Positions 1-10,260 of a stretch of 64,000 bases of DNA are shown piece after piece. Source of the stretch: Sphaerosporella brunnea (lineage: Eukaryota; Ascomycota; Pezizomycetes; Pezizales; Pyronemataceae); assembly GCA_008704415.1 (NCBI GenBank), contig VXIS01000252.1:1-64000 (forward strand), written 5' to 3'. How positions within the stretch are numbered: position 1 is the stretch's first letter; each line of letters opens with the position of its first letter. Both the position numbers and the translations under genes were made by a program. The notes beneath the pieces are model-generated. The model was not told the origin of the DNA. It saw nothing but the letters and a program-made list of their open reading frames with translations, and ran no database searches.

Positions 1-84
1 GCATTAGAGGACGCTCGTTCTGGCTCTGTTCTCAGATTTATCCCCCCATAGAGGGATTTTGTGCGGGCTGGCCACGCAGGGGTC
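1..84 (-). repeat. 159-bp satellite unit, left part
   Basis: This stretch matches, on the minus strand, the 159-bp unit that forms the tandem array at 39240-39987. Shared landmarks are the segment around a Cys-like 'CAGATTTATCC' string and the following ATAGAGGG/GGATGG region. The unit stops at 84, where a MULE-like element begins, and resumes at 1188. Confidence 0.7.
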
Positions 85-1187
85 GGAAACACTACGGACT
101 ATGCAACCCACGATCCAAACTTCGCGTACTACGGGCCTCGCGCGTGCTCTCCACCTCGCAGCCGCGCTCGTGCGCTTGAGCGCCAGGCTGAAAACCACTG
201 AGATATATTTGAGCATGTCAGGCAGACTGAAATCACGGTGCACCGGGACGTTGTGGGGTACAACCAATGCAATATGTTTATTAAACGCGCCGAAGACACT
301 ACCTACGTTCGCCGCGGACCGTTCCTCTCGCACTGTTGGAACATGAATCCTTCGCGCCGCGTCTACCCAAGCCCACCCCGGCCGCCCCGGCCGCCTGTAG
401 TATTTGCACTACCAGTATATTCCCCCTCAGGAGCAACTATTTTGGTCTTCACCGCGATTTTCTGTTGGCGGCGACTTCTGCGGAGACCCGGAACTTCAAC
501 ATTACACGTTGCAATGGTTGAGCATAGCGACAGCCTCGCCTCTGGCCAACTCTGCACACGTATCTAGCTGCCTGCGCTTTGCATCGGCTTCAGCAAGTTC
601 AACACCGAGGGGTAACCATGCACTACCCTCGCTGTGCCGTTCACGTTTTGTAAACAAGGCGCGAAGAACGGCCTTGAGGGGCGGAGAAAAGGAAACATAC
701 GGTGCAACTGTCCGCTTCATATGCCTCCTTCACAGAGATGCTGGGCCACCTCCGCCAGGTTGTGCTCGGTGGCTACAGCCCTCGGAACCGACCCTGGATA
801 GGTCTTTCTGCGTATTCGAGAGGGGTCGAACCGCAGTTGTCGTTGGCACGGTTGACAGCGAAACGGCGCCGGCGGCACAAGCTGTCACCATCACTTTTGG
901 CAGAGGTCGCAGCGGGGCTGACAACCTGAATCACGCCGAAGCAGCGGAGACGCAAATGCGGGGTCCACCAGTTTGGGGAAGGGCCGGGTGGAGGTAGAGC
1001 GGTGTTCTGAAGTGTTCAAGGTGGAAAGAGAGGCAACCGCCAGAACATAATCCGTCAATGTGGGTAGGCAAAGCGCGCGGCCGCGCCCGCCGGGTGGAGT
1101 GACAGTCGTGAGCCCGCGCGAGGCGCGTAGGCGCGCGGTAGTACGCGAGGTTTGGATAGTGGGTTGGATAGTCCGTAGGATTTCCGC
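85..1187. mobile_element. MULE-like element with about 60-bp inverted ends
   Basis: The two ends, about 85-160 and 1112-1185, are inverted copies of each other (shared core TACGGACTAT and CGCGTACTA). The element is flanked by GCAGGGGTC at 76-84 and GCAGAGGTC at 1188-1196, a 9-bp duplication with one mismatch. A 9-bp duplication with long inverted ends is the pattern of Mutator-like elements. It interrupts a 159-bp satellite unit, which continues on both sides. I see no transposase inside, so it is probably non-autonomous. The left end may lack two bases present on the right. Confidence 0.6.
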
Positions 1188-1345
1188 GCAGAGGTCCTAT
1201 GGCTGTCCATATCAAAAATGGCTGGAAGCTGTTACTCTCAATGGAATGAGTTCAAACTCGCAAATATAGCGCACCAAAGGACGCTCTTTGTCCCACAGTT
1301 GTCAGATTTATCCTCCCATAGACGGTTGTCCTGTAGGGAAGACAA
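1188..1345 (-). repeat. 159-bp satellite unit, right part
   Basis: This is the continuation of the satellite after the MULE-like insertion, in the same orientation as 1-84. It includes the 'GGAATGAGTTCAAACT' and 'CAGATTTATCCTCCCATAG' segments, which are the reverse complement of landmarks in the 39-kb array. Confidence 0.65.
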
Positions 1346-2300
1346 CAGCATGCAGCTGATGCGCCACGTGCCGTGGTCGAAGGCGTCAGTCAACTCCTGG
1401 ATCATGGTGTTTGACAACGGTGTCTGCACCCTTGATGACGCGGTTCGCGTGTGCATTTGGCCACAAGAGCACATACTAACTAGCAGGACGCTCCGCTGCA
1501 GTGAGGGCGTGTTTCCTGAGAAACGGGTTCAATTTACAGTGGCAGTTCCTGGTTGGATGTAAAAAAACAAATTGAAACGATTGGCGATACCGGTCATCAT
1601 ATGTGTTTTCAACGTTTTGCGTGTACGATTGAGACGAAACAAGCAGCGTCCTGTGATTTCCGCGAATGTACGGCGTGGGTGATGACGGACCAAAGTTAAG
1701 CCTGCGTCAAGGAACGGTAAGTAGTTCCGAGGGGGGTAGTCTCGGCGGGCTGGAGATAGCCGCACGCAGGCGAGTCGACCTAGCACGGGCAAATATTCCC
1801 GTTAACACCGGAGTGGGTGTTTCGTTATGGCATGTAGTTTTTCCCGCTTGAAACCTTTTTCAAACAGTAAAACTGCCGGTTTCTCAGTAGCAAGGGGGTA
1901 TGCCACCGTTTTCGCATCAGAAAATGCCCCCACGAACGACGCTGCAGTTTGAATATCATGGAAGTCATACTCACAACAGGCGTTTCGAGAGGTCACACTC
2001 GCGGTGGAAAGGAATCGTTTGGTAACGTGACGCCACCAAGGCTGCCCTCGTATGACAGAGTCGATACCGTTATCGGGGGGCATATCAGACGATCTGATAA
2101 TGTAGCGCCGTCTTCTAGTTATGCTCTCCGTCCGCCCGCCTGTTCACGCACACACGCCGCCTGAACGACAGGGCGCATCAACGCCCGGTCCTGGCGCCCA
2201 GGAAACTCTCGACCCCGCGCAAACTCAGACCCAGCACGATGTTATATTTCACCATGGTCTCCAAACCAGTTCCGATCTTGAGTATTGAATTCCCAAAGAT
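1346..2300. other. Intergenic, no supported gene
   Basis: Only short open frames lie here and none has a recognisable motif or consistent coding character. I see no inverted ends or tandem repeat. Confidence 0.5.
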
Positions 2301-2716
2301 TAGTGTTGCGCACGAGGGGAGCCGGCTCGAGCAAAAAGCTCGAGCCGCGAGCACGAGCCCGCTCGAGTCTATTCATTTTACGCTCGAGTGCGCTCGATCG
2401 AAAAAATGTTAAGCTCGGGTCGGACTCGAGTCATGTGAGCTTTCTAGTAGACCAGGATGCAGCGGAGGGTGTTGAATCGGACTTTGAAGCTTCGCTGAAC
2501 TCCTCTTCGGGTCTCTCAGACTTATCCGATTGAGCTGCGCACTATACTCCCATTGATAATTTACATCGCTCACGCGTGTGTCAAAATGTGATTTTATATA
2601 TCGCGGGCTTGAGCTCATGCTGCTCCGGCTCGAGCTCGCGAGTCGCGCGTCAAAATCGCACGAGTGGACTCGAGTCTACCCTAAGCTCGGCTCGACTCCG
2701 CTCGTGCGCAACGCTA
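2301..2716. mobile_element. hAT-type MITE, 416 bp, CTCGAG-rich
   Basis: The ends are TAGTGTTGCGCACGAG and CTCGTGCGCAACGCTA, which are inverted copies with one mismatch in 16. Flanks are CCAAAGAT (2293-2300) and CAAAAGAT (2717-2724), an 8-bp duplication with one mismatch, as expected for hAT elements. The interior is full of CTCGAG and GAGCTC motifs in both orientations and has no transposase. It resembles the 25038 family in its sub-terminal motif but has different termini. Confidence 0.75.
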
Positions 2717-2884
2717 CAAAAGATCAATCGGTCTTCTTGGGTGCCAGCTGGCCTAAATTGGGTCGCTTCCTGAGCAGCCGCTGCAGGCTCGATGCACAGC
2801 TCCCAAGGCATAATTTCTTGAATCTGTGATGTCAAACACACATTTGACCATTGCCGAGCCTCTGAAGGCGCCGGACGGAGGTCA

Positions 2885-2988
2885 TACGACCCTTTGTAGG
2901 GGCACGCCAAAAAACAACCATCTATGGCGGGGTAGGTCTGAGAAAGAACGTTTTTTGACGCGCTATATTTGCGAGTTTGAGCTCATTA
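2885..2988 (+). repeat. 159-bp satellite fragment next to Copia LTR
   Basis: This partial unit is in the same orientation as the 39-kb array and ends in GAGTTTGAGCTCATTA at the LTR border. In the array that string continues into CATACAGAG, so the Copia element appears to have inserted into a satellite unit, with CATTA as the likely duplicated target. Confidence 0.6.
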
Positions 2989-3220
2989 TGTTGAAAATAT
3001 TCTAAGTGTGGAGGTCAAGCGTAGGCGATGGTGGTAGCTGATGGGAAAGGTGATTGTCTTTTTTACGCGTCAAGAGGCTATGTAGGCGCGTATGTATACC
3101 CTTCCAAGCGTCACCGTGACGTCATTCGGTCCTCCATCATAGCATATCACTACTTCAAGCACTCGCTCTTACTCGGCCTTATCCATGCGTTAACCATGCC
3201 TAGAAAGCCAGTTTCCAACA
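2989..3220 (-). mobile_element. 3' LTR of a minus-strand Copia element
   Basis: On the minus strand the LTR starts TGTTGGAAACTGGCTTTC (3220) and ends TTTCAACA (2989), 232 bp. It matches the plus-strand LTR at 36005-36237 (233 bp) at both ends and in the middle. Immediately upstream on the minus strand is a polypurine tract, GAATGAGGGGGCAG, as expected next to a 3' LTR, and beyond that the tail of a Copia polyprotein. Confidence 0.75.
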
Positions 3221-3285
3221 CTGCCCCCTCATTCTAGGCAGTATCGAAAATGTCTCGTCTATCCTAGACGTCTCGTCTAACCTTT

Positions 3286-4903
3286 GATCTCGTAAAGACC
3301 GAGCTTGGCGGTAAGCGTCTGATGCCGAGCAATCGGAAGCGCTTTCGTTAGGAGGTCTGCGGGGTTGTCTATAACCCCCGGGCGCTACGGCACTTCCATC
3401 TAAAAAAAAAAAAAACCCCCCCGTCTCCTGACAGCTTCAGGGGGAAAAAAGGTAGTCCGTAGCCGCCTATCCAAGCCTTCCAACGCTCTGCCATAGGCCT
3501 CTTTTGACATGACGTCGGCAAGGTTGTCGCTGCTTATCGGCATTGTGTAGTCGATCGAGCGCTCGATATCGCTTCGTAGACGTCGTAACCGTAGCGCTTC
3601 ACGAGTCGCATCAGGATATCGATCCCTTATTCGTCTGGGACACGTATCGTCCTATCGATTTGCTGCTTCCGGTGCTCCCTGCCCTGTCGGAGTCTGTGAA
3701 GTCTATTACGCTCACATTCGGCTGCTGGACGATGCTCGAGAAGTGTAGTCCGTATTTCGAAGTCCGCTCAAGGTATCGTAAGGGTCGTTTTGCGGCGGCT
3801 AGATGCATTTGCACAGGATTCGCATTGTGTTTGCTCAGGACGGTCACGCATAATGCGATATCGAGCCTGGTTCCCAGCGCTGCTAACATGAGGGATCCAG
3901 TCATCGATTGATAGAGAGTCCGGTCTGCCAGCTTGTCGTCGCATAGGGGATTGTCGAGATCGACGTTGACGTCCATCGGTGAGAAGGTCTCCTTTGCGCT
4001 TTCGAGGCCGAATTTCTGAATGATCGACTGTATGTAGGCAGTTTGGCTTAGACAGATGCTTGAGCCGTTTCGGTTGATTTCTAGGCCCAGAAACCTCTGG
4101 ACGTCGCCTAAATCGGTCATTTTGTATCGATCATTCAATCGACGTTTCGCTTCGTCTCCTACACCCTTGACGACATGAACGATGAGGATGTCGTCAACGT
4201 ATAGGAGCAGAAGAGCCTCATCTTGGATATAAAGATTCGGATCTGCGGTGGATTGAACGAAGTCGAGGGATAGTAGAAACTGGTTGATATTGCCATACCA
4301 GAGCTTCGGAGCGTGCTTGAGATTATAGAGGGCTTTTCTTAGTCGCACGATAGAGCCTGGCGACGACGAGCTTGATAGCGACGGATCGACTTCTTCTATG
4401 CCTTCCGGTGAGGTCATATAGACGTTTTCGTTGTCGATCTTGGGGTTGAGGAAGGCCGACCTGACGTCCATATGCTCGATTCGCCAGGCTTTGTGAGAGC
4501 TAGCCATAGCTTCTTCGAGCGAGATAGGGTCTGGCTCATAGAGAGGGGAAATCGGATCAGTATAGTCACTCCCCCCTCGATTTGCCTTCTCTACTACAAT
4601 TGCGTTCGCCGGTCGTCGTGAAGGCCGACCGTTGCTCTTAGTCCTGGACGGACCGTACGGAACACTGTCCTCGTCTCCGCCGTCTTCGTCGCATTGACGT
4701 CTTTTTGACTTTTCACGTCGCGTCTCCGCACTCCAGCTCGCATCGAAACACTTCCCATCCAGCTTCACTGTCCGCTGAACGGTACGTGTCAGCATACTTC
4801 GGCGCCGGTGAAATTGCCTTATTACCGGGATAATACGGTAGTTGTACATATAGTCTCCCCAGAGCCTTAGCCCGACGGACCCTGCCGGTAGAGTCTTCGC
4901 CAC
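3286..4903 (-). pseudogene. Ty1/Copia pol relic: reverse transcriptase and RNase H
   Basis: The main open frame (3611-4903) carries Copia reverse-transcriptase marks: MDVRSAFLNP, LRKALYNLKHAPKLWY, the catalytic LLYVDDILIV, MTDLGDVQRFLGLEI, and the RNase-H DSDRAGS. It has no intact upstream gag, protease or integrase. Between EAMASSHKAW and RIEHMDVRSAF the usual connecting segment is missing, which suggests a deletion. Downstream in other frames are two successive polyprotein tails: SSDNLADVMSKEAYGRALE (about 3480-3540) and DNPADLLTKALPIARHQ (about 3286-3375), separated by an A-tract near 3402-3416. Two tails imply a rearranged or chimeric copy. The element is inactive. Confidence 0.85.
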
Positions 4904-4909
4904 CGAAAA

Positions 4910-5360
4910 GATTTTTCAGTACTGGTCGTCACCGTGACATGTTTTGTCTCAAAAATCAGCAACGTGATGGTTTGATTGCGGCCAGCTGCAATGCAATGAT
5001 ATTCGGGAGCTAGAGTCGATGCTAGATGCGCTCTGTGAGGATGGGTTAGAAAAACAACGCAAGGCAAGGGAGCGGACTCGGCGGAGAGGTGGTAATGAGG
5101 AGTAGAATGTTGTGTATGTATATCTTGATGGACCGAACGGACCGTGTACAACACTGCTTAACCCCCACAACTTCAGGGTCTGTCGCTGCGCCGTCTTGTC
5201 CGTTGCAACTGGCAGCTCCAGCTGTATGTATCCACAGCTCCGCGTCGGCGCTGCTGAATTTACAAATCACGGATCCGGGACAGGCAGTGTTTTCAGATGC
5301 TCGAATTGCACGGTGAGAACAAGATGACGATCAATTTCGAGGAGAAAAACCACCACAAAC
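4910..5360. other. Copia upstream remnant and intergenic sequence
   Basis: This lies upstream of the Copia relic on its strand. No intact integrase or gag motif is visible, and the short frames on both strands lack known signatures. Confidence 0.4.
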
Positions 5361-5361
5361 C

Positions 5362-5540
5362 CGTACAAACATTTTCCATCGTAATTCGACAAGATGCAAC
5401 CATCACCGTTTTGCCATCCCGTACACAAATTTTCCATCGTAATCCCTCGAAAAGTTGCAACCATCACTGTTTTGTCATTGCGTACACAGATTTTCCAGCG
5501 CAACTTCTCGAAAAGCAAAGCTGCAACCATCAAAGTTTTC
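5362..5540 (+). repeat. Three-copy tandem repeat, about 58-61 bp
   Basis: Units start at 5362, 5420 and 5481. Each carries CGTACA(C)A, ATTTTCCA, a TCGAAAAG-like block and GCAACCATCA. They lie just past the 3' end of the minus-strand gene at 5549-7291 and may fall in its 3' untranslated region. Confidence 0.7.
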
Positions 5541-5548
5541 CTTTCTTA

Positions 5549-7291
5549 TTACAGTGACTTCTCCCTTGTCACATTCATCCGCAGCTGGACAACCATGTCG
5601 GCATACTGTTGATGAGCACGTCCGTGACCAATGGCAACATCAGAGCCATCGTTCAGCTTGCAGACGGCGTTAACAAAGACCACGTTCCCGAGGCCAGCGA
5701 AATGGGATTCGAGCCCGTGGATGGCCAACAAGTGGGTCATGATCATCTCCATCGTGTCAGTCTTAAATCTCGTAACGTGCAGGCGAGTCCGAATCACGTC
5801 CGTTTCGCCGGTATCCTGTCGCAGGACCATGACCGTCGTTGGAATCTGATCGAACGGAAGCCGACCGAGGTGTGCATCCTGGAAACGCTGAACAAGGGCA
5901 GGAATCTGGGGAGCAGGAATCTGGGGCTGAATAGCTGCAATCTGAGCACCCTGAGCCGCATGGGGTGCGACATCGACATCAGGCGCCTGACGTTGAATTG
6001 GGTCTTGAACACCGTTTTCTTGAGCATCATCGTTATCCTGAACTCCATCGTCGACGGCGTCCGGCACTGCGCGTAAGTAGAATAACAGAATGGGGGTCTG
6101 GTTCTGGCACAGCGCTTCGGCTGAGGTTTTCGTCGAGTCCGAAATCAAACCGCACGGCAGCCGGGCACGCGGGTGGTACAGCAGGAATGCGCCATCGTAA
6201 CGGAAAAAAGCTCTGCCGCCAGGCAGAAGACCAGCGTACAGCTGCCAATCACCACATTCCTCATCAACATCAGCAACGATGCCATGCGCAGGAGAAGGCT
6301 GAACGAGAAGAATTCCGTGGCTGTTGAACTCATTCGTCGTGGTCACCGTCTGGGTGGTGACCGTTCCACACGTCACACAGGGACGGTTAGCAGAGGTCTC
6401 CGACTGGTTGCTGGCGTTCTCGATGGCTTTGTTGACCGAGTCAGAGCATTTCAGCACCGTCTGCGGGCTGTCAATTCGGATAAGGCCTTTGTGGAGTGCG
6501 CACCACGTCTTCGTCGATGTGTTCATTGAGTTCTTGCAACTCAGGATGTGCAAGACGTTCAAGGCATTGTCCTCACAGTCGGCGAATCGGGACAACAGAA
6601 GCTTTTGCTTGGCCTGCATCTCAGCAGTGTCACGCACCGCATCGAGATCATTCAGGTGGTTAAGTGCAGAGATCGATCTCTCACCCTCAGTCTTCAAGAG
6701 GCGTCGCAATTCCCTCACGCGGAACAGCACCTGAAAAAGCGCATTGGTATTGCACTTCGCCGCGTATGCGAGCCCGATCTGGCAACGAATCAGGCGAAGG
6801 GGAGTGACAGGGGCACCAGCAGGGCGGGCAGCCTCGACGAGGGCGCAGGACACTTCGATTGTGCGGGTGTCATCGAACTGAATCTTGATGCGACGAGTAG
6901 AAAGACTCGCATACGCTGCCTTGAAGACTGCGCATCCCCGAAGGGTGGTGAATGTCGCCGCGAGGACCTGCGTGTTGGGCTGTGGGGCGAGGCACTGCTG
7001 CAACTTCGGCGCATTGCCAACGATGTCGAGTGAGTAGGTCGGATAGGTCATTTCGCCGACGTAGATTAAGGCTGAACGCAGGCACACGTGGAAGAAGAGG
7101 ACCATCCTGCGGTGGTTTTTAGCGAAGCTTAGGTTAGGTTAGGTGGAGGGGGGGACTTACTGTTCGCCATTTCGACCGGCTGCGATCCGGTTGCTTAACG
7201 AGTCGAGGTTGGCTTGCGTGGCAGTCGTGACGTCGCCGTGGTGCACCAGCTGCTGGGCGTCTCGGTCCTGCTGGGTGGCCGTCTTGTTCAT
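5549..7291 (-). CDS. Spliced gene, 562-residue protein of unknown function
   Basis: Two exons: 7291-7161 (start ATG at 7291) and 7106-5549. The 54-nt intron at 7160-7107 has donor GTAAGT, CTAAC-type branch sequences and acceptor GCAG. The join keeps frame: ...RNGEQ continues into MVLFFHVCLR. Exon 1 gives a short polar segment rich in Gln and Asp; then comes a long mixed alpha/beta region, a Cys pair in RPCVTCGTV, a region ending PILLFYLRAVP, an acidic Gln/Pro linker (VDDGVQDNDDAQENG and repeated PQIPAP), and a compact C-terminal domain of about 90 residues beginning TTVMVLRQDTGETDV. I do not recognise the family. The middle faintly recalls the end of ubiquitin hydrolases, but no catalytic Cys or His box can be placed. 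Intact frame, splice signals and TATA box argue for a real, expressed gene. Confidence 0.75.
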
Positions 7292-7417
7292 GGTGTCGAT
7301 GCGATGTGATAGATCGGGTTTTGTCGATGCGATGTGATAGATGGATGGGCTTTTGTCGATGCGATGTGATAGATAGAAGGTTGAGGGGAGATGGTCGCTG
7401 TTGGGTGTGCTTTTATA
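7292..7417 (-). promoter_or_regulatory. Promoter and 5' leader of the 562-residue gene
   Basis: A TATA box (TATAAAA on the minus strand, 7411-7417) lies about 120 bp upstream of the start codon. Between them a 20-bp sequence, GTCGATGCGATGTGATAGAT, occurs three times, at 7295, 7323 and 7354, almost perfectly. It may be transcribed leader or a set of binding sites. Confidence 0.55.
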
Positions 7418-7540
7418 ATTTTTCACCCTAGGGCTGCGTCACTGCGATATACTCAACCCTAACGCCTATGTGTATCGCGTGCTATCACTTCACACGGATA
7501 AATACAATTGTATTCAATTTCACAATCTAGCATAGCAGCG

Positions 7541-7672
7541 TGTACCGCAGCCTAGATCCGAGTATGAACTGGTGATACATGCTCGTTTCTGCCTTTCAAG
7601 GAGCAGCAACTCGCAGTTATATCTCTTCTACCTACGGTCGTAGTGTCCACTGCGAGAAACCTATCGTCAACA
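7541..7672 (+). mobile_element. Truncated LTR of the 25.6-kb family
   Basis: From the GATCCGAGTATGAACT string through CTCGTTTCTGCC, TATATCTCTTCTACCTAC and the terminal CTATCGTCAACA it matches the LTRs at 25613-25782 and 28713-28876. The first 30 or so bases are divergent and no target duplication is seen. Confidence 0.7.
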
Positions 7673-7867
7673 GTGGCTTCGCAGTATCGTCGCTCAAGCT
7701 CCTCCACGGCTCCGCTCCGGAATGATAGATCTCACCCACAGCGTATCACTCGGGCAAAGGCTCGGTACCACACCCTCCAGGCCAACCAAACAAACAGATA
7801 AATGCACAAACAGACCAAGGAAACCGTACCGTCCCCTCCCCTAAATAAATCCAATTTAGTATCCCTC

Positions 7868-8242
7868 CTATGGGACCTTGAATCCTATCCCAGTGTCTTT
7901 CATAAACCGCAGGACCGCATTCGACACCTCCTCTTGCTGAAAGACTTTTCTTAACGGCCAGTGGACCTTCCCCTTGAGCTTACACTCCTTGCGGATTTCA
8001 GCATAGACTACCTTCCGCTCCCGATCAAATGCGTCACATTCTCCAAACAAATGCCCCCGTGTCTCTCTCTCTCCACTCTTACACCAGCGGCAAGTGTCTG
8101 ATACCTCCTTTCCTATCCTCTTCTGATAATCGCGCAGCAACCCATGCCCCGAGGCCATTTGCATGAACGCGCTTGTCTCTTGCTTGGACCAACCCGCCTC
8201 CTTGTCAGTCCCTTTGATTGCTCTTCGAAGCTTTCTCCTCAT
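7868..8242 (-). pseudogene. LINE (non-LTR) RNase-H tail fragment
   Basis: The 124-residue frame contains SGHGLLRDYQKRI followed by CRWCKSGERETRGHLFGEC, the Cys-Cys-His-Cys pattern that follows RNase H at the end of fungal non-LTR retrotransposon polyproteins. The reverse-transcriptase part is missing. That is the expected outcome of 5'-truncated LINE insertion, and 3' untranslated sequence follows at lower coordinates. The assignment rests on motif recognition alone. Confidence 0.7.
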
Positions 8243-8540
8243 CCGTAGCCGGAATTGACGTGCTCCGTTGAGACTCTCTTTTAACCACCAAAAACGGCTT
8301 CTGTCTGCGAAGGAGGTTGGTCACCGCTCGCACAACAAGATGCGGCACAGCCGCAGCGCAGCGCGTCATGGCCTCACCTTCGAAACGAGAGCAGCCGCGG
8401 ATTGCACGGTTGATTCACGTTGTTGACTGTACGGCAGATGATATTTTCAAATGATCCAGCGGAAGGAATCACTAAGAACTTGTGCGCCGCCTTCCTGCGT
8501 ACTTCGCTCTCAACTGGTGAGTGCTTCTCTTCAACGGTGG

Positions 8541-9074
8541 CATAGGCCGTCACGCGAGCCAGCGCCGGTGGCATATCAGATCACTCGCCGTGTTCCCTGC
8601 CGCATAGGCCGTCACGCGAGCCATCGCCGGTGGCATATCGGATCACTCGCCGTGTTCCCTGCCGCATAGGCCGTCACGCGAGCCATCGCCGGTGGCATAT
8701 CGGATCACTCGCCGTGTTCCCTGCCGCATAGGCCGTCACGCGAGCCATCGCCGGTGGCATATCGGATCACTCGCCGTGTTCCCTGCCGCATAGGCCGTCA
8801 CGCGAGTCATCGCCGGCGGCATATCTCATCACTCACCGTGTTCCCCGCCGCATAGACTGTCACGCGAGTCATCGCGGGTGGCATATCGGATCACGCAGTG
8901 TCTGCCCCGCCGCATAGGCCGTCACGCGAGCCATCGCCGGTGGCATATCGGATCACTCACCGTGTTCCCCGCCGCACAGGCCGCCACGCGAGTCAGCGCC
9001 GGTGGCATATCGCATCACTGACTGTCTTACGCGCCGCATAGGCTGTCACGCGAGCCATCACGGGTGGCATATCG
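8541..9074 (+). repeat. 62-bp minisatellite, nearly nine units
   Basis: Units begin CATAGGCCGTCACGCGAG at 8541, 8603, 8665, 8727, 8789, then more divergent at 8851, 8913, 8975 and 9037. The period is exactly 62 bp throughout. The central copies are nearly identical and the right-hand copies diverge, so expansion seems to have started on the left. 62 is not a multiple of three, so long coding is not implied. Confidence 0.95.
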
Positions 9075-9202
9075 CGAAGCTTACGGTGTGCTGCGTTCCG
9101 TAGATGAAAGCTAGCCTTCGACGTGTATATTCAAGATGATTCATTTTTTCGGCCTGGATGCCCAACAATGAGACCATCGGCAGCATTTTCTACTCCTGCT
9201 TG

Positions 9203-9425
9203 TGTTGACGATAGGTTTCACGCAGTGGACACTAACAACGTAGGCAGAAGAGACATATTGCAAGGTACAGAGCTTAGGCGCTCGGTTCTGCACTTAAGGT
9301 GTAGAAGCCGACGCTAGCTCCAAACCTTAATCTAACTACAGTACTATCTAACCTAATGCGCCGGTTTATACTCGGATCTCACATAGAGTGACACTCCATG
9401 ATGGAGTGACACTCCGTGTCCAACA
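9203..9425 (-). mobile_element. Solo LTR with perfect 5-bp target duplication
   Basis: On the minus strand it begins TGTTGGACACGGAGTGTCAC and ends CTATCGTCAACA, 223 bp. GCTTG lies at 9198-9202 and again at 9426-9430, a perfect 5-bp duplication. It is related to the LTRs at 48979 and 57175 through the shared GTGCAGAACCGAGCGCC-type segment. No internal domain remains, so it is a recombination-derived solo LTR. Confidence 0.9.
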
Positions 9426-9772
9426 GCTTGTAGCGGGGCGTAACCACTTTGGGCGTCCAGCTGTTGTGCTGGCCAGTGGGGGATAGCGTGCAGAGCTTTA
9501 TGGGGTTCACCCGCTCTGCTTTGTTGTTTCGATAGTTTCCAGGTTGCTATTACGCGGCCGGCAGCGTATCCACCTCTCAGTGTTGCGGACGGTCCGTTCG
9601 GTCCCGTCCTGACTCTCGACCGGACTGGATCGCAAGTGACGATCCAGGCTTGAGGAAAGACCAGGACCGGCAGTCTTCTTGGTACTGCGGCCTGGACGAC
9701 GGCAGTCAACCCTTATGTCGGACAATATCAGTTGTCGATTTTCTACAAATACGTGACCGCCATTCCGCGGTT

Positions 9773-9840
9773 CTATCATTCCATTATCCCGCCGTCTCAT
9801 CATTCCATTATCCCGCCGTCCTATCATTCCATTATTCCGC
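9773..9840 (+). repeat. Three-copy 23-bp tandem repeat
   Basis: The unit contains ATCATTCCATTATCCCGCCG and is repeated with one or two changes. It lies just past the 3' end of the frame at 9832-10260. Confidence 0.8.
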
Positions 9841-10260
9841 TCCCCCGGTCCCCTGCTCTTCCACCCTCCCACCCTTCTGTTTTCTTTTCTCAAGCTCCGC
9901 TTTGGACAGTGCGTCGAGCATTTCATGGAACTTGAGGAACGGGGACTCACATCGATTACACCGCCATCTCCTCTGACCGGCAATCTCTACCTCGCGCCCA
10001 TTCTCAGGATTCCACATAATGCTGCTGCGGGTCTTCCTTTTTCCCAAAAATATATCCGGGACACGTGGGTCTTGCGATTCTTGTTGGTCCGGCTCGGCGG
10101 GATTGCGACCAAGAGTTGGTGTGAAGAGATCGCTTGGGACCGAAGAAAGACCAGATGAAACTGTGCTCTGACTATTGGAGACACCTTTCTCACACTGCGA
10201 GGAAGGCGCGGTGGAGGAAGGAGTGGTTGAGGAAGGCGCGCTGGACGAACTCTGGCTCAT
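9832..10260 (-). pseudogene. Possible hAT transposase N-terminus (BED-like finger)
   Basis: From the ATG at 10260 the frame gives a Ser/Thr/Pro-rich leader, then RSSIMWNPENGREVE and GQRRWRCNRCE. A Trp followed by a Gly-containing spacer and RW-C-x2-C is reminiscent of the BED-type finger that opens many fungal hAT transposases. The frame then ends in a charged stretch (ELEKRKQKGG) without a catalytic domain. It may equally be a small independent zinc-finger protein. No inverted ends were found around it. Confidence 0.35.

Noticed and set aside
8541..9074. CRISPR-like array
   Set aside because: The 62-bp units are contiguous tandem copies without unique spacers, and the genome is eukaryotic.
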